A DNA stretch of 64,000 nt from Linnemannia hyalina (Eukaryota > Mortierellomycota > Mortierellomycetes > Mortierellales > Mortierellaceae). Shown piece after piece: positions 11,501 to 21,899 of the stretch. The stretch covers positions 3,658,001 to 3,722,000 of the forward strand of contig JAHRHY010000001.1 of assembly GCA_019671135.1 (NCBI GenBank), read 5' to 3'. The notes below the pieces were generated by a model that was given only the letters and a program-made list of their open reading frames with translations, searched no databases and had not been told where the DNA came from. The position numbers and the translations under genes were made by a program. How positions within the stretch are numbered: the first letter of the stretch is position 1; each line of letters begins with the position of its first letter.

Positions 11501-12763
11501 ACGTCCCAAAATCGAGTCCGCTCTAGATGTTCCACCTTGGGCTTGTTCACGTCACTGCGACTCCCGGACGGGCCATCTTCGGTCTGCATCAAGTCATCCG
11601 CGGTCTCATCGTTGGAATCATCCAAGGAAGGGCGGCCACCGCGTTTAGGTTGGGCTGCCATTGAGGTCTTGATTTGACTGACCTCCAGATCCAGCTGCTT
11701 CTCTAGGTTCTCAACCCCAGATTGGGCGATCCATGCTGCGGTGTACTCTGACTCTGCTTGAATGTAGGCCTCGACATCGGGATCCTGGTCGAGATAGTGC
11801 ATCCAACGGTAGTAGTCGATCAAGGTCTCGTTGTAGAGGGTGATAGGTCGAGGGATCCTCTTGGCAAGGTGAGGTAGTTTGGGAGGTCCGGACGGTTTTT
11901 GAGGCTTGTGCGCCAGAGCTGGAGAAGGGGGGTTTGAGAATATAATGCTGGATTGTTGTATGGGAGTGACGAGGGGACTGGCGCGGTCTGAGCAAGAGTC
12001 GCATTCGGGAGCTATAAAGGACGTAAGAGGGAACGGACAGGGGTTACACATTTGTATGCTGTGGTTATCCCCGATGGTTTTGTCGCATCGAGTGGGATAG
12101 TCTCTAATGTACCACTGTATCTTTCACTCTGTCATTCTTTCGTTCTTTATTTTCTTTCATACCTTCCAAGTCCCCAGCCATATATATGGAGGCTGCTGTA
12201 GCGACTGGCATTGGTGGCCAGGGGAACAAGTTCAGAACCGCGAAACAGAAGAGGAGAGTGAGGGGGGCGGCCCGGATGTTGATCAGTCGAAAGAGGTATT
12301 GCAAGGGCGCTGCTGTGTATCTCTGTGAAGGTTGTTTCTGTTGCCGCTGCTGCTGTTTGTGGAGGAGTGAGCTGGAGGATGTGGTGGTATTGTTGGTGTG
12401 GTTGCTGTTGTTGAAGAAGTGACCACGCGAGCGATCGGCGAAGAGAAGGAGAGGTTCCGACTTTTCGTACAAGTTGTCTTGATAGCTGGTATCGTGGTCG
12501 ACACCATGGTTGTATCTGTAGCTGCTGCGACTGTTATTGTCAACTGGCCTGTTGCATTGATGATCGCATTGTTCTGCTTTGCCCTGACTGTTGGCTGTTG
12601 TTGTCTCTTTGTCGTCGTTGTCGCAGTAGTTGTAGTTGTCGCTTTCATTACAACCCGGGATATGAGAAGTGTGCTCGATGTCTGGACTACGTTTGTGGGG
12701 AGATAAACGAGGGCTCTCGCGGTTCGAGCCTGAGAACTTGGGTGGGGCTGTCAAGAGAGCCAT
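8503..12763 (-). CDS. oligopeptidase B-like serine peptidase (S9A), probably membrane-anchored
   Basis: The model has three exons (12763-12163, 12011-10465, 10350-8503) encoding 1331 residues. Both introns have GT...AG ends and the reading frame is kept (phase 1, then phase 0). Exon 3 carries the alpha/beta-hydrolase domain with catalytic Ser1123 in GRSAGG, Asp1246 in GLSDGRVSY and His1303 in DGGHFSG. Exon 2 carries the start of the propeller, with the typical LIDYYRWMHYLDQDPDV segment. The family cleaves peptides after basic residues. Typical members have 700-800 residues. The extra length comes from a disordered Asn/Ser/Gln-rich N-terminus with one hydrophobic segment (about residues 166-192) and from Ser/Asp/Lys-rich inserts in the propeller. 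Exon 1 is the least certain part: translation could instead begin at 12051. If exon 1 is real, the protein is probably type II membrane-bound. Confidence 0.82.
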
Positions 12764-13101
12764 CCCGTCGCTGTTGGAACTTGGTGGTAAGTGCGTTTGA
12801 GTTGTATTTATTTATGGGTTGTTGGGATGGGTGGAAGAGATGTGATGAGGAATGAGAAGAACAAGTGTGAATTGTGAAAGGATGCAATAGGTGCTAGTCG
12901 CTGCTTTGTTTTTGAGGCTGGAGGAAAGGATAAGAAAGAAGGGGAGGCGCTTGATGAAAGAAGGAGGAAAGGGCTTCAAGAGGATGTAAGAAAAAGGCGA
13001 AAGACGAAGGAGTATTCAGTCACTATGTTCTGCATAATAGGGTGGGAAAGGGGTTATCGACAGTCTCATTTTGTAATTAAAACGCGAACAATGGTGAGGA
13101 T
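12764..13101. other. intergenic spacer between two minus-strand genes
   Basis: This holds the 5' flank of the S9 peptidase and the 3' flank of the VASt gene. It is purine-rich around 12900-13020, and no gene is seen. Confidence 0.5.
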
Positions 13102-15890
13102 TTAATGTTCTGTGCTTCCACGTACAATCTGCAGCAAATTTGTAAGGTCGTTCATCTCGGACCTCAGCATATCTGCTTGAACATGAAGAGGTAGTGAGTG
13201 CAAATGCGTTGATAACATCCGAGGAGACCCAATGCCTCCATCATGGAAACAACCAGTCCTGTCCAGCCAGTGATGCGGGTATGGGAGATGCGCCGTCGAA
13301 AGTTGTCGTCCTTGGTGGCTGTTATGAATAACATTAGCCATTGAAGAAACCGTTCGAAACAGGCACCACATGTTCAGCACCGACATTACCATCGCAACAG
13401 CAAGGACAAGCCATAACGTCCTGCTACTTGCCTGAATAGGTGAGGCCACCCGCTTAGGCACCGTAGCATCAGTGTCGCTCTCCACCTTGGATAGGATCCC
13501 CGGCTCGGCACTCGTCACCGTCGATTCTTGACCAGAACCATCTGCCTCAACAACTGTGTGTGCCGATTCATCCAGACTTGACACGGCTGTCGATGATTGG
13601 TTGCCGCCTTGGGAAAGAGGTCCTTCGTTGACGGTGTCAGAATCACCTTGGATGCAGCTATCGTGGCCACTACGTGTCGTGACTCTACCATTGGAACTGG
13701 GGACCGTGATCGAAAGCGGCTTGGACAAAAGCTCAACGGACGTCTGAACAATGTTCTTCCAAATAGCACTTGCCGACCTATTCAGGGCCACGAGCTTAGA
13801 GGGGCCGGTAGGGGTGATGCTGTCGGCTGATGTGATGCTGGTAGTGGTGGTACTGGTAATGATGGATTCTGTAGAATTGTCTGTTGAGATGGTTGAAATT
13901 CTGGAGACGGTCGGAGGGTTCTTCAAGTATTGCTGGGCGAGGAGTGAGTGTGCTGGACTGACCCCGATAAAGCCTTGAGACGATGATCGTGCCATGACAG
14001 GTGCTGCCTCCAGAGACGATGTGGTATTGTAGGTCGCCAAATTGGTCGCTATTGAGGAATGTTGCAGCTGTTGGTTCGTCTGAGCACTGTCGGAAGTATT
14101 AGAACGAATGACTGAAGGTCGCACTGGATGTAATGATTCCTGTAATAGTGTCGGCTCCATCTCCATGAGTTCCCGAAGAAGCTCCTTGTAGTACGACCCA
14201 CATCCCTGCATTGCGCTCGCCTCAATCCTGCTACTCCAAAGAATCGACTTCTTGAACTTGACCTCCGCAAAGCACCTGATCCTGGTCATCCCCGGTGACT
14301 CCAATGTAAGGCAGACTTGGTTGACGGTTGAAAACATATCGCCGTATAAAACGTTGGGTGTTGTCGATTCTGTGTGGAGGCGTATGGAATGGGTGTTGTG
14401 TTCCAGGATCTCTTGAGTTTCACTACACAAGGTCGACGTTTTTGCCACTAGTAACAGAATGCCGCCATTGAAGGTTAGAATGGGGCACACACATAACTCA
14501 GACAACACTGCATTCAAAACGGTAAATGTTTTCCAACTTACACATCGGAATCTTGAAGGTTACAGAGTAGTGGAGCTGTCGCTTCTTAGTTTCCCACCCA
14601 CTAGTATCGGCGGTAGAGGTCTCAAGTCCTGGTTTTGCCCAAGGGGAGATCTCAATGTGAGGCGAGGAATTCACAATGGCGTGTGCCTTCTTGATTAGAT
14701 GATCCTCGTGCCCAAGTCCTTGAGACGAGTAGAGCCACTCAAAACACACATCCAACGGCATCGGGACAACGGTGGACAGGATCGCGTATCGATAGTGCTC
14801 AGGGCACTCGCAATTCGTAGGTCCGGTACTGACATCCTTAGGTCCAATCAGGTCTTGACTTTGAGAGCTGTGGATTGCTGGTGAATCGAGTGTAGTAGTA
14901 GGCGATAATAGAGGCGCAGATACCGAAATGGTGCTTCCTTTGATGCTTTCGTTGCTGCTTGAGATAGTCGTTGCGTGGTCGTCTTTTTGAGTATGAATGG
15001 CATGACTTTGTGCAGAGCTGGATCCAGAAATGCCGTGGATTGTCGATAAAGATCTGGAGACTTTGGTCGTTGTCAATGATGGCGAAAGAAGGGATGGCGG
15101 AGGAGTTGGTGCCTTCCGCCTTTGTTGCCTCGATGGCGCCGATGAAAGCTGTGGCTGGATGGGAATAGGGGCCGAAAGTTCCTGACTATATGAGGCACGA
15201 CGGACTGCCTTGTTATGTGAGGGTAGAATAGACAGGACGGGGGCAGAAGTATGGGAGTCCACGGAATCCTCTGAGCTTGAGCTTGGTCGATGGTGACTAG
15301 AAGATGTTGATCGGTCTGAAAGGGGTTGCTGCCCATGAAGAGTCCCATAGTAGGAGCCGAAGGATCCTTGGGAGTAACGACGACCACTGGCAGGAAGATC
15401 ATGAGTATCATGACGGCGAGGATGTCTGTCGTTACCGAGTTTTGTATTAGTGATCCAATCGGGGAGCGAGTAAGGTGGTGTTGCTAAATGAGGTCCAGTG
15501 CTGCTGGGCGGGCTGACGAGGGATACTGGAAGGTCGGGAGAGTCCAGAGGAAGGTGTTGCTTGACAGCGACAGATGGCACGGTGTCGTTGGGGATGGGAT
15601 GAGTATCGTGGATGTTGGTGGCGTCAGTCATGGGTCGCCACGAAGTCGAGAATGAAGGCGTTCTTGTTCTTCCCTTTAATCTCTTGAAGGACGGCGAAGA
15701 TGTCGATCGTTCCATTAGCCTCGAGTGGTCATTGAAGGCGAGGTTAGCAACGGACGACTCGATATCTGTCCACAACCAATTCAAAAAGGTACATTTGATT
15801 AATACCCTTGGTACTGCACGTCCTAATTCATTGCAGGGTTGACTATTAGTACTCACCACCGCTGTACTCTTCATCATAAATAGTTTCCAT
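13102..15890 (-). CDS. VASt-domain membrane protein, sterol transfer (LAM/GRAMD1)-like
   Basis: Three exons (15890-15857, 15765-14542, 14447-13102) give 867 residues. The VASt (StAR-like) domain spans about residues 331-500. It begins at CPEHYRYAILSTVVPMPLDV, crosses the second intron, and includes TTPNVLYGDMFSTVNQ and the ending SYYKELLREL. One transmembrane segment follows near residues 760-785 (LWLVLAVAMVMSVLNMWCL). The rest is Ser/Thr/Pro-rich. Proteins of this type sit in the ER at membrane contact sites and move sterol. Typical members also have a GRAM (PH-like) domain before the VASt domain; none is visible here or in the 1.2 kb upstream. The second intron has a competing acceptor before position 14510 in the same phase, which would add a short hydrophobic stretch; I prefer 14447 because it gives a standard VASt spacing. 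The start in the short first exon is uncertain. Confidence 0.78.
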
Positions 15891-17115
15891 GAGAGGCAGA
15901 GTGCCCTTTGCTATTATCCCAATAAAAAAAAATTAGTTGTAGTTTGGAGGCGTACTGAAACACGTAATGAGATTTGTATATGCTTTAGGTTTTGCATGGC
16001 AGCATGGCAAGTACCTGCGGGGGAAAGAGAGGTAATGAGGGTTGATTGACTGTTGACGGCAAAGGGAATGTAGTGGTATGCGATTGATGAAGGAAGAGTG
16101 AATGGGAGTGGGATGTGTGGGCTTGGCGGAGGTGGGTATATAGGTGGTGGGCTTAGAAGTGAAGCGAGTAAGGAGCTGTTTTGCGGGTGGTATGATATGG
16201 AGAGAGAGGGGAGGGGGAAGGGGGGAAGAGAAGGGGGGGGGAGGGCGAGAGGAAGACGAAAGAGAATAGTGAAGAACAGGGGAGGAAGGGAAAGGAGGAG
16301 AAGGGAGAAGAGGAAGAAGTATGAGAGATAGAAGAAGGATCGACGTCAAGATGGAATTATAATGCGTCGTGGAGCTTTTTGGACTGTCAGACGACTGGAA
16401 TGATATCAGACAGATTGGGTTGGGCCGGTGCTGATGGTGCCTGAAAAATGATCAGGCCACTTTTCTTGTTTTTTGAACACAACACATACATGCACACACG
16501 ACGCACATGGATACACACACACAACACACGACCTGCAAACGATAATGAAGAGCAACTCTCTCTCTCTCTCTCTCTGCTCTGCACGCATGGTCCCTCCTGC
16601 TTCATGATCACGCTGTACATCCTCACACACCACCTGTCACTTCAAAAGGGGGGCGCCAACCGATCCTCTTTCCCCTCTCCGCTCGCTCTTCACTCTCCAC
16701 TTGCACCATCATTTGTTGACCTGTTGGCGGCAGAAAAGGGTCATGTCACGTGTGTATTTTATCTGAAATGAAAGATGGGCTCTTGGACCCCAAGTAATAC
16801 ATTGACAGACAGAAGAAAAAAAGAAAAAGAAAAAGAGAGACGAGAGAGAGAGAGAAAGAAAGGCGACAGGTGGTTGGTTGTCTGTATGTCCCTTCAAATC
16901 AATCCAACAGCCTCCCTCAAACCCCTTTTTCCCGCTCGTTTCCCCTCTGAACAGCCCCTCTCAACCCCTTTCTTCTTGCTGCACCATCATCTCTTTTCCC
17001 TCCAAATCAACAACATCCACTAACGACAACCACAACCACAACTACAACTACATTCGACTCCCTTCGCCCAACCGACCTTCACCCTCCCTGCTCTTTTCTC
17101 TTGCTCTTAAACACA
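15891..17115. promoter_or_regulatory. 1.2 kb divergent intergenic region
   Basis: This separates the VASt gene (minus) from the RhoGAP gene (plus) and must contain both promoters. It has a strong purine tract on the plus strand (about 16195-16330, GGAGGGAAGAG type), a CT microsatellite (16557-16575) and a C/T-rich leader before 17116. No domain-bearing frame is present. Confidence 0.5.
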
Positions 17116-20100
17116 ATGGATGATCAGGACCCTGTCTGCCTTGGTTGTCACCGGTCCATCGAAGAAGGAAGTGTCGTCGCATTTGGCGAAGGTCTCTGGC
17201 ATGTCCAATGGCAAGTTCTTCCTTCCATTTTCTCTTCTCATACTACTTGACTAGTTCACCGTCCCTAGACCACTCCATTGGCAAAGACAGACGGTGTGTG
17301 ATGGTGATTCCTTGTGCTTGCTTGCTGACACAGTGTCCCTTATTTGCTACTTTAATGACTGTTTAGCTTTCGTTGTGCAAAGTGTAAAAACAGGGTCGAG
17401 TGTGATAGCAACCTTCTCCTACTGTCCGATGGGAGCCCTATTTGCGAGCAATGCTCCTACAACTGCAACTCCTGCCGGCGACCAATCCTCGACGAAGCCA
17501 TTATGACAGGTACAGACCTCAGGGTTGAGAGGCGTGTTTTGGTTTTCCTATGATCGACAATTGCTGACCCTTGCCCTTATTTATCCCTCACCGTATGTGT
17601 TGTACAGGCGACGAAGCCTACCATGCAGACTGCTTCCGCTGTATCCAGTGCGAGTCCAAGATTGACGATCTGGTCTTTGCAAAGACGTCCCAGGGGATTT
17701 ACTGCATGAAGTGCCATCAGGAACGCAAGGAAGCGAAACGCCTACGCGAGGAACGGGAGAGGATGGCGCGAGCTGAGAGGATGATGGAGAAGCTCCTTCC
17801 TACGATCCCAGAGGCCGAGGTAAGGAACAAATTGTTGAGCACAACGCCAATGTCTCAGTCTCAGTCATTCCGAGGGACAGGGATATTTTCGTCTGTGGAA
17901 ATTTTGCAGCCAATCTCTCTCTTTTCTCTCTCTCACACGCACTCTCTACCTTCTTGCTCCCCTCTTCTTTCCCCCATAGAAGCGATCCCAAAATACATTC
18001 TCGACAACGACCGATTCGCCCGCTGCAACAACTCATAGCCGTTCCAACTCCAGCACTGTCAAGGAGATCGCCAACAATCCCATATCCAGAGACTTTCCGC
18101 AGCGGCAAGCGCAACCACAGCATAATCAACAACAGCAACAGCATCATCAACTACAACAGCATCTACAACACCAGCAGCATCTACAACAACAACATCAACA
18201 ACAGCAGTATCAGCATAACCACCAACACCAGCATCATACCCAGCATAATTCAAAGGTCGTCGACGCACCCGTGGCGGATCAGTCGAGCTCAGACATGCCA
18301 AGGCTACCTTTCTTCAGTCTGCAGTCTGACAAAACAAATTCACCAAAATCCAACAAAGTCATTCCACACTCTCACGGTGGTTACCGTTCAAAGGCTGATC
18401 CAGGTTTGCCTTCCGTCGATGTCGGACCACCGTTCCTGCCACCCTTGATCTTCGGACTAGACGATGCCTCTACGAGCAGTTTCGACCTTAGCGACATGTT
18501 AGGAGGTCCTGAATCGGAGACCAGCGACAAACAAGGATTCATTTCCAATCCTCCAACGCCTCCAGCAAAAGACGCGGAGATTATCAGCTCTTTGGGCATC
18601 AACTCGTTTCGCGCTAGCATTAGCAGAGCCAGTTTACGCCACAGCTTGCCTCCAAAAGCCCTGTACAACACTGTGTCAGTCTCGGAAACATCGCGGTCTT
18701 CCACCGACGGTCATGACATGGCTCCACTGCTCAAGGAGACAACGCCAGCCGATCACCCGAGTGACTCAATACCACTTCATAACCAAGGCAATGCGGAGGT
18801 AATTATTATTTTACCTCATCCCAGCTCGTAAAAAAGTGTTTTGCTTGCCTCTAACTCTAAGGTTCATTTGTGATGTTGCGTTGGATAGGACGATACTATG
18901 ATTCTGCAGGAGGCCGAGGCAATGATTCGGGAACTGCGGATGGAGTTGGCCAAGTATAATCCCATGAGTCCTTTACTTCATGGAACGACACAACAGGAAT
19001 ATGGGCTTTTGTTGGACAAAACGAGGAAACTGTCTCAGGAGCATGCTGAACTGGAGAAAGCAATCCGCGATATGTATATCGAGAAAGACATGCTAGGGAT
19101 GGACCTCGAAGCTATGAACAACGAGCTGAAGTAAGCGCCAGTGAAACCAGTTTGGTGTGCTGTTTATGCTCCTTTGTGATGGACGTGAGTATTAACAGTA
19201 CATATTTTTACCTTGATATGATAAACTAGGGCGAAAGAGGAAGCGCTGGAATCTGGAACCGATAAACTGCAACCGGCAACAGTGCAAAACCCACGCCTGA
19301 GCACTAATCACGAGTTCATGAAGCAGGCATACCTTATGGAGGTGAAAGCACTCCAGGAACAAAAGGATCGACTCCAGCGCGACATTCAGCTTTATGTCGA
19401 TCAACGCGATGGCGTTCTCAACGAGATGCAGATCCTGAGTGTCAGAAACGCGGAGTTGTCGACTATCAATAACGATATGATGCGAGAGATGCAGGGACGG
19501 ATGGACACCAAGCCGACAACAACTCCACCCAACAACGGTATGATCCAATCCTTCACCGACAAGATCAGGCGGCAACGTCAGATGAGCGGAGGAAACCAGT
19601 CGGACCTTAGAGGCGGGGCTCTTCTCGGCAGCGGCGAATCGACATATTCCTTTAATTCTACCCATTCCGACGATCAAACCAGAAATCCTACAATCATGAA
19701 GGCCAGAAAGGAGGATATGGGCGACGACAATACTGAAGAGGGACTTACAGTACCGAAAAAGTTCAATTGGAAAAAGGGCACCACCAGCACAGTCAAGTCC
19801 GTTGGCGCGATGTTTGGCAAGTTGCTTGTCGAGGCGCCTAACTCGACCTTGGAGGTCCCTCACGCCAAATTGGGACAGTCTCTCTCGGAATCAGGAAGTG
19901 TCAACAGTCTGTTGCTGCCACCCACCCGGACGCTTTCTAACAGCAGCGAGACACGGTCATTGAACGGAAAAAACACGGAACAGCACGCCTTCGTTCTAAA
20001 CAACTTTGCCCGACCAATACGATGCGACGCCTGCGATGACAAGCTATGGGGTCGTGAATATAGATGTCGCTGTACGTATACGTTGTATTCTCATCACCGT

Positions 20101-21541
20101 CACGAATGGCTGCACTCGTTGCCACCTATGAACCTGGTAATCTAACCAATTTTTTTCTTCTACGGCAACTCTGACTCCAATAGACTGTGCGTTCCATATT
20201 CACGGACGGTGTATGCATGACATTATTCCTGGGTGCGCAGGCGTTATCAAGGATTCGGACTCTTCCAGTCTTCGCGATATCACGCCTAGTGGAGGAAGTA
20301 GCTTCGGAGTCCCTCCGCCCCCGCCCGCCAAGCAAATTATGTTTGGCAACGACCTCTTAGATCAGCTGGAACTCGAGCAACGTCTGGTGCCATTGGTGGT
20401 AGAAAAGTGCATTGAGGCTGTGGACGAACGCGGTTTGGAGGTTGAGGGGATTTACAGGCGATCGGGAATGGCTGCTGAGGCAAGGCAGCTGGTGCAGGCA
20501 TACGACATCGGCATGCAACCGGATCTAATGGACACGGAGATCTATCAGGACATTTGCTCCATCACCTCGGTCCTCAAGCAGTACCTCCGCAGTCTTCCCG
20601 ATCCGCTGATCCCGTACGACCTGTATGCCGAGTTCATGGAGGCCATTAGCCTACCTCAAAACAACGCAAAGATACAGACGTTCAAGGACTTGATGGATCG
20701 GATGCCAGTAGCTCATTATGCCACCCTGAAGGTTCTCTTGGAGCATCTGAACCGTGTCACCCAAAAGGACAAGATCAACCTTATGACCTCCAAGAATTTG
20801 TCTGTCGTCTTTGGGCCTACTCTGATGAGAAACCCGGACCCGAGCAGAGAGATCATGGACATGACGTTCAAGAATCTCACCATCGAGTTCTTCATCGTTC
20901 ACACAAACGAGTTGTTTGCTCAGGATGCCCGGCCCTCTACAAGCAGCAATGGTGAGAGCAACAATGGGCGGCTATCGTCAAGCAGTAATCATGAGCGACC
21001 CTCCACCAGCAGTTCAAGCACTTCCACGTCGAATGGGCCTCCAACCAGTGGACGGAGCGGTCTGAATGGCGCCGCACATCAACCTAGCCCACCCCCAAGA
21101 AGAGTGCCGACGAACATCGCCCAGGCAGGATCACCACCTCCAAGTACATCGAGTCAACCATCGTCCTTATCCTCCAGGTTTGTGGCCGGAGAGACTGCCG
21201 CCAATATAGCATCAGTACCAGGACAGTCACCGCCACATCCACAGCCTTCGCAACCGCTTTTGCCGCAACCCCAACCTTATCAGCCGGTCTCGCAGTATCG
21301 TCCCCAACACCAGACACTACAGCAGTTGCATCAAAAACAGCAGCAGCAGCAGCAGCAATTGCAGCTTCAGTTACAACAAAAGCAACAGCAACAGCAACAA
21401 GAGCAGCAACAAGAGCAGCAAGAGCAACAACTGCAGCAGCAATCTATCCCGCCTGCCCCCTTCTCGACCAGCCATAACTATGTCCCCACCCCTCAACAGC
21501 AACATGCGAATCCTGAAGTCGACTTGACCCATTTCCCATAG
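17116..21541 (+). CDS. LIM-LIM-C1-RhoGAP protein (Rho GTPase-activating protein)
   Basis: Seven exons (17116-17210, 17367-17509, 17608-17819, 17980-18798, 18889-19130, 19230-20071, 20184-21541) encode 1236 residues. Domains in order: LIM1 (from CLGC at residue 8, with zinc ligands HVQCFRCAKC), LIM2 (CNSCRRPI to CMKC), a basic helix, a long Gln/His-rich disordered region, coiled-coil segments in exons 5 and 6, a complete C1 zinc finger (about residues 756-805) that crosses intron 6, and a RhoGAP domain (about 838-1020) with the arginine-finger segment GIYRRSG. A Ser/Pro tail with a polyglutamine block (about 21330-21445) ends the protein. The architecture resembles fungal Rga-type GAPs that switch off Cdc42/Rho1 during polarised growth, with a C1 domain for lipid binding. 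Intron 1 begins with GC, not GT. The coiled coils suggest self-association (inference). Confidence 0.93.
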
Positions 21542-21899
21542 ATCTCGAATAAATGAACCCCCCTTTTCAAAGCCGCGTCTTTCCGTTTTTCTTTTTGTTT
21601 TTGGTCTTTTCTCCCTCGTTCCTGTTGGCCGTTGGCTCCATCGAGTACCACCACCACCCTTTCCACTACCACCACTCCGTCCTCTACCACCGCCACTACC
21701 GCCACCACCCTCAATACCATATCCATCTTTTTTTCTTTAACGACCACTCATCGCTCTCTTTACCTTGTCCATCCTCCGATTCCCCGTTATTTTTTCTTCA
21801 GCCCATTACCCTGCCTTCACAATTACCTCGCACCTATCACTCAACTATCGCTTATCACCTCTCACCTATCCTTTACGCACATTGCTGCCTACCCCCAAG
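21542..21899. other. C/T-rich intergenic spacer and leader of nagA
   Basis: CCACC/TTCTT-rich sequence between the RhoGAP stop and the deacetylase start. No gene is seen; it presumably holds the 3' end of one gene and the promoter of the next. Confidence 0.5.

Noticed and set aside
15933..16349. 138-codon minus frame upstream of the VASt gene, considered as a missing GRAM exon
   Set aside because: The translation is Pro/Ser/Leu low complexity from a purine tract and has no GRAM features.
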